Positions 35,446-44,131 of a stretch of DNA of 64,000 nucleotides are shown piece by piece (positions within the stretch are counted from its first letter, which is position 1; every line of letters starts with the position of its first letter). Below the pieces are notes generated by a model that worked only from the letters and a program-made list of their open reading frames with translations, was not told where the DNA came from and searched no databases. The position numbers and the translations under genes were made by a program. The DNA is from Acidimicrobiales bacterium (GTDB lineage: Bacteria > Actinomycetota > Acidimicrobiia > Acidimicrobiales > SZUA-35): assembly GCA_024638815.1 (NCBI GenBank), contig JAHEJM010000011.1, positions 1-64,000 on the forward strand, given 5' to 3'.

Positions 35446-37833
35446 TCACGCCGTGACCAGTTCCACCACCGAGCCGGTGGGTGACTTCGTGACCTCGAAC
35501 CGGGCCGGCATCCGCTCGGCCAGGTCGCGGACATGGGTGACGATGCCGATCATGCGTCCGGTGGCGGCCAACTCCTCGATGGCCGACGCCACCACGTCCA
35601 GGGTGGCCGGATCAAGGGTGCCGAAACCCTCGTCGAGGAACATGGACTCCAGACGGGGGGCATCGACCGGGGCCAGCTCGGCAATCGAGTCGGCCAAGGC
35701 CAAGGCCAGCGCAAGCGAGGCCAGGAAGGTCTCGCCTCCGGACAGGGTGCGGACGTCGCGGCGCTGGTCGGCGTTGTTGTGGTCGACGATCGCGAACTCC
35801 CGATCATCGACGGCCAGCGAGTACTGCCGGCCCGACAATTCGAGCAGCCAGACGGTGGCTCGGGCCACGATATCGTCCAGCGCTTCGTTGAGCAGCCACG
35901 CCTCGAAGCCGGTGGCCGACAGATGGCGACCAAGGGTGGCGTTGAGTTCCCGTTCCGCTCCGAGCTCGGCCACCCGGTCGGTCAGCCGCAGGCGCTCCTT
36001 GGCCCGGTTCTCGGCCCGCTCCAGCTCGGCCCTGGTTTCCGCCTCGGCCACGGCCACGTTCTCCACCAGGGTGGTTGGATCGGGCGGCAACCCGAGCTCG
36101 CCGGTGGCGGCCTTGACCCCATCCACCACCAGGGTCCTCTGTTCCACCAGCCCCTTGCCCTCGGCCGCCAGGTTGGCCCGGCGGGTGCTCAGCTCGTCAT
36201 GGGTGGAGGCGGCCCAGTCCACCAGACCCTGCCAGTTCTCGATCAGCGAGTCTTGGTTCGACTCCGGAGGATCGAGGGAAGCCAACCGATCCCGGCATCG
36301 GCTGAGCTCGCGGGCCCTGGTCGTGAGATCCTCGCCCAATCCCTCCATCTGCCGGCGGGCCCGCCCGGCGGCTTCCTCCGCCGATTTCATGGTCTGCGCC
36401 GCCGCTCGCCGCTCGGCTTCGACTTGGTCGACTTCGGCCAGTCGCCGAGCGAGGGCTGCTCCGTCGGCCTCACCATGGTCGGCCTCCAGCCGGGTCCGCT
36501 CGGCTTCGAGCCGTCGCTGCTCCTGGTCGGTCGCCGCCAGTTCGCCGTCCAACCGGGCCAGTTCCCGCTCGGCCATGGCCAGGGAACGAGCAGCCGACGT
36601 CGACTCGGCCTCGGCCTCGGCCAACTCGGCGTCGGCGTCGTGGTCGGGCACGGAGTCGACGGTCCGGAGACAGACCGGGCATGGCTCCCCCACCGCCAGC
36701 GCCGCTCGCCATGAGCCGGCGTCGGCCGCAAGCCGGGCGGTGGAACGCGCTTTTCCGGCCGCTTCAGCCACCTCGGTGGCGGCGGCGAGGGCGGCGGCAG
36801 CATCCTGACGGCGGTCCTTCCGACCGGCGCTGTCAGCCATGAGTTCGTCCAGTCGCGTCCCTACCGACACCAGCTGCTCGGCCCCGGTGATGGCGGCCAG
36901 CAAGGCGGCCCGGTCGGGAAGGTCGGTCACCCGCTGCTCCCATTCGTCCCGGCGGTCACGGGCTTCGGACAGAGCCTTGGTGGCGTGATCGAGTTCGTCG
37001 GTGGCGGCGGTGAGGGCCTGCTCGGCCTCGGTCAGGCCGGCCGGTACGGCCACCGCCGCCAGCAGCGCCAGAGACTGGTCGATCGCCTTGACCTGGCTCC
37101 GCACCGGATCGAGGGACGAGTCGATTGCGGCCAGCTCGTCCCGCCAGGTGCGGGCCGACCGTTTCAGATCCTTCAGGGTGGCGATGCGGGATTGCAGCTG
37201 TTCGATCTCGTGCTCGGCGACCTCGGGCAGCCGTTGCAGCTCCTGGGCCAGCGCCTCGCCTCGCTGGGCCGCCTGTTTGGCCTCTTCCCGGGCCACCGTG
37301 CCCATACGGGCGTAGACCTCCAGGTCGAGCAGGCGCCGCAGCAGGCGCTGGCGGCTGGCCGGTTCGTCTTTGAGGAATTGAGCGAAGTCGCCTTGGGGCA
37401 GGACCACCGTCCGGGTGAATTGGGTGAAGTCCAGGCCCAGCAGCTCGATCACGGCGGTGTCCACATCCCGCACCGTGCCGGCCAGTACCTCGCCGCCTCG
37501 TTCGGGGTCGTCCCGCTCCAGGCGAGCCTCGGTTTTCACCCCACCGGAACGGCGGCGCACGACCCTTGTCACGGTGTGGGGCCGATTCGCAACCTCGAAG
37601 TCGAAGCGGACCTTGGCCTCGTTGGCCAGCTGATGGATGACCGGGGCCACCACATTGGCATTGTCGTAGCGGGATACCGAGCCGTAAAGGGCGAAGGTGA
37701 CGGCGTCGATCAAGGTTGACTTGCCGGCGCCGGTGGGACCGGTGAAGGCCACCAGATCCAGACCGTCGAAGTCGAGTTCGGTCCGCTGCCGGAATGTGGC
37801 GAACCCCTCCAGCTCCAGCCGCACCGGTCTCAT
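35446..37833 (-). CDS. sbcC: Exonuclease SbcC (Rad50-type ATPase)
   Basis: 795 residues. The start at MRPVRLELEGF is chosen as the family start. Walker A GPTGAGKST lies at 32-40, the Q-loop at VVLPQGDFAQFL, long coiled coils at about 170-370 and 400-630, and the zinc hook CPVC at 385-388. Near the C-terminus are the signature LSGGETFLASLALALA and Walker B MFLDEGFGTLD. It forms a complex with SbcD that binds and trims DNA ends and hairpins. Its stop overlaps the upstream-most NurA start codon. Confidence 0.93.
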   Translation of the reverse strand: MRPVRLELEGFATFRQRTELDFDGLDLVAFTGPTGAGKSTLIDAVTFALYGSVSRYDNANVVAPVIHQLANEAKVRFDFEVANRPHTVTRVVRRRSGGVKTEARLERDDPERGGEVLAGTVRDVDTAVIELLGLDFTQFTRTVVLPQGDFAQFLKDEPASRQRLLRRLLDLEVYARMGTVAREEAKQAAQRGEALAQELQRLPEVAEHEIEQLQSRIATLKDLKRSARTWRDELAAIDSSLDPVRSQVKAIDQSLALLAAVAVPAGLTEAEQALTAATDELDHATKALSEARDRRDEWEQRVTDLPDRAALLAAITGAEQLVSVGTRLDELMADSAGRKDRRQDAAAALAAATEVAEAAGKARSTARLAADAGSWRAALAVGEPCPVCLRTVDSVPDHDADAELAEAEAESTSAARSLAMAERELARLDGELAATDQEQRRLEAERTRLEADHGEADGAALARRLAEVDQVEAERRAAAQTMKSAEEAAGRARRQMEGLGEDLTTRARELSRCRDRLASLDPPESNQDSLIENWQGLVDWAASTHDELSTRRANLAAEGKGLVEQRTLVVDGVKAATGELGLPPDPTTLVENVAVAEAETRAELERAENRAKERLRLTDRVAELGAERELNATLGRHLSATGFEAWLLNEALDDIVARATVWLLELSGRQYSLAVDDREFAIVDHNNADQRRDVRTLSGGETFLASLALALALADSIAELAPVDAPRLESMFLDEGFGTLDPATLDVVASAIEELAATGRMIGIVTHVRDLAERMPARFEVTKSPTGSVVELVTA

Positions 37834-37960
37834 TGCCGACCCCGGTGGGAGATCGTCGACGCCGAGCCGGGACCCGGACACTCGCCAGTCGATCGAATCC
37901 CTTCCATCGTTCGCAGTCTACTACCGACCCACACCTCGAATCACAGGTCTGTAGTTCCCG

Positions 37961-38058
37961 GCCGTTCTCTTGCCCTTTGGCGGGCTGCGGTTCCCTCGCC
38001 GTTGTCTTGCCCTTTGGCGGGCTGCGGTTCCTCGCCGTTCTCTTGCCCTTTGGCGGGG
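37961..38058. repeat. 36-37-bp tandem repeat upstream of sbcC
   Basis: Two full copies (37961-37997 and 37998-38033) and one partial copy (38034-38058) of a unit beginning GCCGTTCTCTTGCCCTTTGG. Copies differ by one or two bases. The 336-nt gap 37834-38169, between sbcC and the methyltransferase gene, has no convincing coding region, and this repeat is its main structure. The array could continue weakly to about 38090. Confidence 0.8.
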
Positions 38059-38169
38059 CTGGCGTCCCCCTCAAAGGAGCTTTGGCCGGTTGACGACCCT
38101 GCGAACGGGTCGCCACCCCGCCAAAGTGCTGGGTTTGGGGGTGAGTCAGGCGGCGGGGTGGATCGGTGC

Positions 38170-38928
38170 TCAACGCTCGAGCCGGTAGACCGAGACGTGG
38201 GACGGGGAATCGGCGGTGAACTCGGCGCCGGACCAGTCGCTGTGGCGGCTCTCCAGACCGAAGCCGGCCAGCCGCGCCATCAGGTCGAGTTCGGCCGGCC
38301 AGATATAGCGATGGGGGGAACGGAACAAGACTGCTTCGGCCGAGCGGTCGTCGAATCGGAAGTGGTGTGACACGACCCGCTGTTTGAGGGTGTCGTAGGT
38401 GTCGAGTCCGACATAGCCCGGCTCGACGGCGAACACTGCGGCCGAACGACCGGGTGCCGGCTCCGGTAGCCGGGGCACCCACAGCTCGACCACGAACCTG
38501 CCACCGGGGGCCAGATGGCGAGCTGCGTTCTCGAAGCAGCGGATCTGCTCCTCCTGGGTCAGCAGGTTCGAAATGGTGTTGAAGACCAGGTAGACCAGGA
38601 AGAACCGGCCCTCGATCCGAGCCGAGGCCATGTCACCGATGACCACGGGAACGGTCGACTCGTCGACCTTGGTCCGAAGCCGGTCGACCATGGCCGGGGA
38701 CAGCTCGATCCCCGACACCGCAAGGCCCCGCCCGACCAGGGGCACCGCCACCCGACCGGTACCGATGGCAAACTCCAGCACCGGGCCGCCGACGGCCAGC
38801 TCCACCAGACGATCGACGGTGGGCCCCAGCACCTCGTCGGCGAACATGCCTTCTCCCGGTGTGTCGTACCGGGCCGCCACCTCGGGACCCCACAGCTCAT
38901 CTCTATTCATCGACCCATTGTCGACCAC
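38170..38928 (-). CDS. Class I SAM-dependent methyltransferase
   Basis: 252 residues from GTG; an ATG 18 nt downstream (MNRDELWGP) is an equally good start. The SAM-binding motif I is VLEFAIGTGRVAVPL, motif II is GIELSPAMVDRL, and GDMASARIEG supplies the adenine contact. It belongs to the Methyltransf_25/11 type, acting on small molecules as a rule; substrate unknown. It lies between sbcC and the HxlR gene on the same strand, but nothing links it to DNA repair. Confidence 0.8.
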   Translation of the reverse strand: MVDNGSMNRDELWGPEVAARYDTPGEGMFADEVLGPTVDRLVELAVGGPVLEFAIGTGRVAVPLVGRGLAVSGIELSPAMVDRLRTKVDESTVPVVIGDMASARIEGRFFLVYLVFNTISNLLTQEEQIRCFENAARHLAPGGRFVVELWVPRLPEPAPGRSAAVFAVEPGYVGLDTYDTLKQRVVSHHFRFDDRSAEAVLFRSPHRYIWPAELDLMARLAGFGLESRHSDWSGAEFTADSPSHVSVYRLER

Positions 38929-38988
38929 CGGGCCGCGAGCGGTATCGAATTACACGATGCCGGTAGGATCGGCACGATCCGGGTGCAC

Positions 38989-39645
38989 TCAGAATGCCGA
39001 ATGACGGCGCATCGACTGGGGCATGCCGACACTGATGAGCAAGGTTTCGGCCGCCGAGCCATCACCGGTGACGACAAGATTCCCGCCGGCCACGGCGGTT
39101 GCCAAAGCCTCCGATCCAAGGGCCAAGGCATACAGGGTGCGGGAATCGGTTACCACGGTGGCGTCGGGAGACGTCGCCACGCCCAGAAGACCGCGGGCCC
39201 CGTCGGCGTCGAGGACCACGTGACAGACAAGATCCTCCAGATGGAGTTCGATGGTCCTCGGCTGCCGAGACGGATCCGGCTCGGCGTGCAGGATCATGGC
39301 CTGGACGCCGAGGCGCGGATTCGGCCGGTCGGGAAGTTCGTCCGGGTTCAGGTACTGGCCACCCCATCGCAACATCTCTCGGAGAACCGGTCGCAGTGAG
39401 CCCCCGCTCTCGGTGAGCCGATAACGACCATCGGATTGATGTTCGACCAGCGCAATCGACACCAGGCGACCAAGCCGGTCGGCCAGGACATCGGTGCTGA
39501 TCCCGGGCAACGCCCGATGGAGATCGGTGTAGCGCAGGGGACCCAGGTGGAGCTCCCGCACAACGAGCAGCATCCAACGGTCTCCCACGAGATCCAGTGT
39601 GCGGGCGATGGGACAGAACTGTTTGTGGGGGATTCGTTTCGGCAT
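38989..39645 (-). CDS. HxlR-family transcriptional regulator with C-terminal effector-like domain
   Basis: 218 residues starting MPKRIPHKQF. The HxlR winged helix is clear: FCPIARTLDLVGDRWMLLV, then RYTDLHRALPGIST and LVSIALVEHQ. HxlR proteins are usually about 110 residues; here about 100 extra residues with an SCP2-like look (ending GDGSAAETLL) may bind a lipid or other ligand. It is divergent from a membrane-protein gene across a 17-bp palindrome, so it probably regulates itself and that gene. Confidence 0.83.
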   Translation of the reverse strand: MPKRIPHKQFCPIARTLDLVGDRWMLLVVRELHLGPLRYTDLHRALPGISTDVLADRLGRLVSIALVEHQSDGRYRLTESGGSLRPVLREMLRWGGQYLNPDELPDRPNPRLGVQAMILHAEPDPSRQPRTIELHLEDLVCHVVLDADGARGLLGVATSPDATVVTDSRTLYALALGSEALATAVAGGNLVVTGDGSAAETLLISVGMPQSMRRHSAF

Positions 39646-39667
39646 GTCGGGAATGTCGGGTAGATCT

Positions 39668-39684
39668 ACTTGGTTTAACCAAGT
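39668..39684. promoter_or_regulatory. Palindromic operator between hxlR-like gene and membrane-protein gene
   Basis: ACTTGGTT-T-AACCAAGT, 8-bp perfect arms around one central base, in an AT-rich island. It is centred 31 nt from the HxlR start and 39 nt from the membrane-protein start, the expected place for an HxlR operator. Confidence 0.75.
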
Positions 39685-39714
39685 TATCACGATCATCAAC
39701 ACAAGGGGCAGACC

Positions 39715-40488
39715 ATGACACCGATGACACCGATGACAACAACGCCAAGCATGACAACGACGTCCGACGATCCGGCGGCCATTGGATCCTCCCGAACCCG
39801 GTTCGACGCCCTTCCCGGGGCGGGCACCTATCTCGTTCTCGCGGTATGGATGGGGCTGGTATCGATGGCCGTGTCGGCCGGGCTGTTCGAGGCCACCGAT
39901 GGTCCGCCGCCGGCGCTTGTCGTTGCGGTGGCCGGGCCCATCACCGCATTCGCCATTGCCTCTTCGACTTCCTCCAAGGTGAGGCGCTACGGCAGATCCC
40001 TCGATCTGCGTCTCGTCCTTGCCGCTCAGCTGTGGCGGGTGGTGGGTGCCGGATTCCTGTTGGCATGGGCGTTCGACCGACTGCCCGGTGAGTTCGCGGT
40101 ACCGGCCGGGCTCGGTGACATGGCCACAGGGGTTGCGGCTCTGGCCGTCAGCCTCTCACTTCTGCGAGGAACACTGACCCGCAGGCGGCTGTACGCCTTC
40201 ACTGCGCTGGGGCTGGGCGACTTCGCTGTCGCCGTCGTCACCGGCCTCATCATCCGCCCCATCGAGATGGATCTCTGGCCTCTCATCGTGTTCCCGACCG
40301 TGGCGGTGCCCTTCTTCGCCATGCTTCAGATCGTCACCTTGGTTCAGGCTGGGCACGACTGGGACGAACGCCTGGCCGTCTTGTCGGCCAATGCGAACCG
40401 AGCCGGACGGCTTCAGCCGACGTCGTCGAGCAGCTGGGCGAACCGGGCCTCGAGCTTGGGATCGGCCACGTTGGACTCCTCCAGATAG
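39715..40488 (+). CDS. Hypothetical membrane protein
   Basis: 257 residues. A Met/Thr-rich N-terminus (MTPMTPMTTTPSMTTT) precedes six hydrophobic segments at about 40-60, 68-88, 105-122, 132-152, 162-182 and 190-212. The stretch LPGEFAVPAGLGDMATG resembles a recurring pattern in uncharacterised membrane proteins, but I cannot name a family. The tail is hydrophilic. It is divergent from the HxlR regulator, which probably controls it. Its 3' end overlaps the 3' end of sbcD by 76 nt, so a shorter real C-terminus through frame error is possible. Confidence 0.7.
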   Translation: MTPMTPMTTTPSMTTTSDDPAAIGSSRTRFDALPGAGTYLVLAVWMGLVSMAVSAGLFEATDGPPPALVVAVAGPITAFAIASSTSSKVRRYGRSLDLRLVLAAQLWRVVGAGFLLAWAFDRLPGEFAVPAGLGDMATGVAALAVSLSLLRGTLTRRRLYAFTALGLGDFAVAVVTGLIIRPIEMDLWPLIVFPTVAVPFFAMLQIVTLVQAGHDWDERLAVLSANANRAGRLQPTSSSSWANRASSLGSATLDSSR

Positions 40489-41561
40489 TCGGCGAACAGC
40501 TCCCGGGGTGAACGGCCGGCCCGGGGCTTGGCCGATACCCGGTCCCGGAGGTCGACGGCCTCGACCCGGATGTCGACCACACCCGAACCGAGCAGATCCC
40601 GAACCTCGTCGGCCAGCCCGGTGCGGGACGGTTCGGTGATACGGACCCGGATCCAGGCGTCGCCCGGATCCCAGCCCCCATCCACCCGGGATCGCAGATC
40701 GGCCACAGAGCCGATGACCGTGATCAGGGGCCGGCCTTTGGTCAGTGGCACGGCCCGGACTTTGGCCGGCAGACCGGGGGCCAGTTCGACAACATTGACC
40801 TGCTTGTGTTGCTCCCTCTCACCGAAGTCGAGAGCCAGGGGCGAGCCGCAGTAGTGGATGGCGGTGGCCCCCAGCATCTGCTGAGGCCGGTGGAGATGGC
40901 CGAGGGCCACGTAGGCGGCGGTGGCCGGGAAATCCACGGCTGATACCCCGTACTCGTCCGCCAGGTGGGCCGCACGCTCCCCTCCCCCGGCGTCGCCGCC
41001 GTGCACGAAGGCGTGGGCCACGATGATGTTGACCCGGTCCGGCCCGAAGTCGGCGCACAGGGCGGCCATGACCCGCTGAAGCCGATCGGCATAGGTCTGG
41101 GCGTTCTCGAACCCGGCCTGGCTCATCAGTTCGACCGAACGCACGATGGCCCGCTGTGACACGAACGGCAGCAAGGCGATGTCGGCTTCCTGCCCCGACT
41201 CGGCGGCGATCACCACCCGACCACCGTCAGCCGGGCTGCGAGGACGGGTGGCCATGGTGATGCGACCCAGGGCCATGAGCGGGGTGATCGCCTCCAGCCT
41301 CCGGGCATTGTCATGATTACCCGAGACCGCCACCACCGGGGCCACGTCGGCCAGATCGAGCAGGGCCCGGGTCACGATGGCCTCGCTCTCGGCCGACGGC
41401 GCCGCCGTTTCGTACAGATCGCCGGCCACGGCGATGAGGTCCACCGACTCGTCGGCGGCGATGGTGGCGATCTCGGCCAGCACGGCTCGATGCTCATCGG
41501 CCCGTGAGTGGCCTCGAATGGCCTTTCCCACATGCCAATCGGAAGTGTGCAACAGCTTCAT
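40413..41561 (-). CDS. sbcD: Exonuclease SbcD (Mre11-type nuclease)
   Basis: 382 residues. All metallophosphatase motifs are present: Asp8-His10 in TSDWH, GDLYE, SGNHDN, HAFVHG and GHLHRP. A capping domain and a C-terminal SbcC-binding region follow. It is the Mn-dependent nuclease subunit of SbcCD, cutting hairpins and DNA ends. herA ends 13 nt upstream on the same strand, so they are co-transcribed. sbcC lies 2.6 kb further on rather than adjacent, with three unrelated genes between. Confidence 0.93.
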   Translation of the reverse strand: MKLLHTSDWHVGKAIRGHSRADEHRAVLAEIATIAADESVDLIAVAGDLYETAAPSAESEAIVTRALLDLADVAPVVAVSGNHDNARRLEAITPLMALGRITMATRPRSPADGGRVVIAAESGQEADIALLPFVSQRAIVRSVELMSQAGFENAQTYADRLQRVMAALCADFGPDRVNIIVAHAFVHGGDAGGGERAAHLADEYGVSAVDFPATAAYVALGHLHRPQQMLGATAIHYCGSPLALDFGEREQHKQVNVVELAPGLPAKVRAVPLTKGRPLITVIGSVADLRSRVDGGWDPGDAWIRVRITEPSRTGLADEVRDLLGSGVVDIRVEAVDLRDRVSAKPRAGRSPRELFADYLEESNVADPKLEARFAQLLDDVG

Positions 41562-41574
41562 CGGGCCCGCCTGG

Positions 41575-43413
41575 TCAGGTCAAACCGGAAAACGGATCAT
41601 CGACCGCCGCGGTGTCGGGATGGCCCGAATCTCCGCCGGTGCCCGAACCACTCCCGGTGGCCGAGCCGGCCCGGGCCTCGGCCGGGCGAGTGGCCCACGA
41701 CGGGAACGGGAACTCCACCAGCAACGGCACCGGCAACCGGGGCTGGGCAAGATACATGGAGCCGGGCTTGAGGATCATCGAGCGTTGGCGGGCCACCGCA
41801 GGCAGGAAACCGTATTCGTCCCGGCGGGCCTCAGCCGGATCGAGCCGACCGACAACCCGGATTGCGCTGTTGGCCACCACCCGGCGCTCGACCTCGCTCG
41901 CCGTCTGCTGGGCTCCGACCAGGATGATGCCCAGTGACCGTCCCCGCTCGGCCACGTCCAGCAGGATCTCCTTGATCGGGCTGGAGGAATCCCGGGGAGC
42001 ATACTTGTTGAGCTCGTCGAGGACCACGAACTGCAGAGGCCGGGCCACCCCGCTGCGTTCCTTGGCGTCGAAGGCCTGGCGGAGCACCACACCGACCACG
42101 AACCGCTTGGCCCGGTCATGCAGCCCGTGGATATCGACCACGGTGACCTGGTGGGCGTGGAGATCGGCGGCCAGGGTGGACGACTGGGCCACATCGGCCC
42201 GGATCAGGTGCTCGACATGGCGCTGGGCCGAGTGCAGTCGGCGAATGAAGGCATTGATGGTGCCCGACCCCACGGCCCGGCCGGCCCAGCGAGGATCGAC
42301 CGGTTCGTCCGGATCCCGGGGTTGGAGCTTGTCCTCGACGGCCTCGATCAGCCGGCCGAAGGTGCGGATGAGGCGGCCATCGAGACTGACGGCACCGTCG
42401 CCGACCTCGTCCAGCTTCGCCAACTGGGCCGTGACGGCCTGGACCACGATGGTGTACTGCTGACGCTCGTCCTCGGCGTCGGCGAACAGGTAGGGCAGCA
42501 ACTGCTGGCGGCAGAAGTCGGCGATCGTCCAGAAGAAGGGTGCCACCCCGAGGTTGCGGGAGCCGGTGGCCGGCGTGGCGTTGGGATCACCCTTGCGGGG
42601 CGGGGCCAGGATGCCGACGTCCCGGAATGGGCCCGGGTTCAGCCCCAGCGGCTTGTACCGAGCCGCCTGATCGTCGTCGAGGGCGGTGTTGGCATGGTCA
42701 AGGAACAGCAGATCCTCGCCCTTGACGTTGAAGATCAGAGCTTTGGTGTTGGCGGCTTCGGCCCCCAGCGCCCCGGAGTTGAACATCGAATACAGCAGGA
42801 AGGTTGCATACGAGGTTTTGGTGGCGACACCGGAGATTCCGGAGATGTTGACATGCGCACCCTTGGTGCCGTCGATGAAATCGACGTCGAGGAACACCGG
42901 CTCGTTGTTGCGGGAAAGCCCGGCCGGCAGGCGCCGATCCCGTGCCACGGTGTCGAACGACAGGGCCACGTCACGCTCGACGTCGGTGGCCACCCGCACC
43001 GGTGTGCCCGGCAGGGGCGGCAGCAGAATCTCCGGTTCGAACCGGGTGGGCTGGATGAGGGCGGCCTCGCTGATCTGGGCCGGCAACACACCGTCGGAGA
43101 TCAGGAACACATCGCTTTGGAAACTTGCCCCCTCGTGGCGGGCCCGGAGCTGGCTGACCACCCCATAGATGTGCACGCTCTGGCCGTCGGGCAGGCGACG
43201 CTCCAGGGCCACGACGTCGTCCAGCTGCAACGTCTGGCCCTCGGCCACCGCAACCCAGAACTCCAGCGGAGTGGCATCGTCGACACCGATGACCAAGCCG
43301 GCAGTAGGTCGGCCGCTGACCGTAGGTCGGCCGCTCACCGTAGGCCGGTCACCGGCAACGGGCCGGTCACGGAGATCCGGGAACGAGGGAACGGCGTCCG
43401 CCATGGCTTCCAA
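41575..43413 (-). CDS. HerA-family ATP-binding translocase
   Basis: 612 residues. The N-terminal HAS-barrel-like region (about 38-130) follows a Pro/Thr/Ser-rich repeat leader. The RecA-like core has GISGVATKTSYA in place of the usual GxxGSGKS P-loop, Walker B QFVVLDELNKYAP, and VGAQQTASEVERRVVANSAI as sensor and arginine-finger region. The C-terminus is a Gly/Ser/Asp-rich tail. HerA hexamers translocate DNA and stimulate NurA. sbcD lies 13 nt downstream. The missing Gly before the P-loop Lys is unusual but may be normal for this bacterial subgroup. A start 9 nt downstream is possible. Confidence 0.8.
   Translation of the reverse strand: MEAMADAVPSFPDLRDRPVAGDRPTVSGRPTVSGRPTAGLVIGVDDATPLEFWVAVAEGQTLQLDDVVALERRLPDGQSVHIYGVVSQLRARHEGASFQSDVFLISDGVLPAQISEAALIQPTRFEPEILLPPLPGTPVRVATDVERDVALSFDTVARDRRLPAGLSRNNEPVFLDVDFIDGTKGAHVNISGISGVATKTSYATFLLYSMFNSGALGAEAANTKALIFNVKGEDLLFLDHANTALDDDQAARYKPLGLNPGPFRDVGILAPPRKGDPNATPATGSRNLGVAPFFWTIADFCRQQLLPYLFADAEDERQQYTIVVQAVTAQLAKLDEVGDGAVSLDGRLIRTFGRLIEAVEDKLQPRDPDEPVDPRWAGRAVGSGTINAFIRRLHSAQRHVEHLIRADVAQSSTLAADLHAHQVTVVDIHGLHDRAKRFVVGVVLRQAFDAKERSGVARPLQFVVLDELNKYAPRDSSSPIKEILLDVAERGRSLGIILVGAQQTASEVERRVVANSAIRVVGRLDPAEARRDEYGFLPAVARQRSMILKPGSMYLAQPRLPVPLLVEFPFPSWATRPAEARAGSATGSGSGTGGDSGHPDTAAVDDPFSGLT
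43304..43353. repeat. 18-bp tandem repeat in the herA N-terminus
   Basis: Two full units (43304-43321 and 43322-43339) of GTAGGTCGGCCGCTGACC, differing at one base, and a partial third. In the protein they read SGRPTV repeats. Unit length is a multiple of three, so copy-number changes keep the frame. Confidence 0.7.
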
Positions 43414-43494
43414 TCTAGTGTCCCCGGCCCGTTCGGCAGGTGATGTCGTCCAGACTCGAGCGGGAGCCGGGGATTTCCTCTAACGTTGTTGGAT

Positions 43495-43521
43495 CCGAAC
43501 GTCACATCCGACGACGTTCGG
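43495..43521. promoter_or_regulatory. Inverted repeat upstream of the small unknown gene
   Basis: CCGAACGTC (43495-43503) and GACGTTCGG (43513-43521) form 9-bp arms with a 9-nt spacer, in the divergent region between herA and the small gene. It could be an operator or a leader hairpin. Confidence 0.45.
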
Positions 43522-43555
43522 GGTTGAAAGCGGCAACTGACACTCGGAGGCGTTC

Positions 43556-44089
43556 GTGGGCTCCGCTCCCGACAACCCAATCAACCCGACCGGGCCGGAC
43601 ATCGGTTCCAATGCCGGTGGCAACACGGTTGCCGTGCCCGTCGACGAGCTGCAACGCCTGGCCCAGATCTTCGATGCCGCCGCCGACGACGTCGACGCCG
43701 CCGTCGACCGATTGCACCGCAGCCTCGAGTCAACGGTCCTGAACCGCGACGATCCCGAGTTCTCGCCTCGTTCCGTCGCCGACGGCACTGCGGCAATTCG
43801 GGGCGTGCTTCGCCCGGTCACGGCCCGACTTCGGGCCGACGCCGGCCTGATGGCCGCTACTGCGTTCGAGGTGGTGGAGGCCGACACCGTCTCGGCCGCA
43901 GTGGACGCCTTTGGCCCCCACGACCCGAGCCCGGCCCAGATCGACGACACAGCCGGATGGCTGGGTCGGGTGGCCGACGGCCTGCCCCCATCGGGAGGGG
44001 CGTCGACGGCCGCCGGGGTCGACGAACCCGGTACCGACCCCGTCTGGGACCGGGTGTCACGAGAAACCGGCGACGGATCGGGATACTGA
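43556..44089 (+). CDS. Hypothetical alpha-helical protein
   Basis: 177 residues from GTG with GGAG 8 nt upstream. I do not recognise a family. The N-terminus is Asn/Pro/Gly-rich. Residues about 27-60 are a strongly amphipathic helix (VDELQRLAQIFDAAADDVDA), and residues about 75-115 form a second. The C-terminus is acidic and disordered-looking. There is no signal peptide or transmembrane helix. The helix pair is reminiscent of WXG100-type secreted proteins, but no WxG is present. The next gene starts 42 nt downstream. Confidence 0.6.
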   Translation: MGSAPDNPINPTGPDIGSNAGGNTVAVPVDELQRLAQIFDAAADDVDAAVDRLHRSLESTVLNRDDPEFSPRSVADGTAAIRGVLRPVTARLRADAGLMAATAFEVVEADTVSAAVDAFGPHDPSPAQIDDTAGWLGRVADGLPPSGGASTAAGVDEPGTDPVWDRVSRETGDGSGY

Positions 44090-44131
44090 GCACCCGGGAT
44101 CCATCCAAAGCCGACAGGGAGCGAGGCCGCC

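Noticed and set aside
34700-36808. Long open frame antisense to the NurA-like gene and sbcC
   Set aside because: The translation is Ser/Arg/Ala-rich with no recognisable domain and covers two genes with good motifs on the other strand.
37961-38058. CRISPR array
   Set aside because: The 36-37-bp units are directly contiguous with no spacers, and no cas genes are in the window.
43556-44089. WXG100/ESX substrate
   Set aside because: The helical pattern is suggestive but the WxG turn is missing and no ESX genes are nearby.
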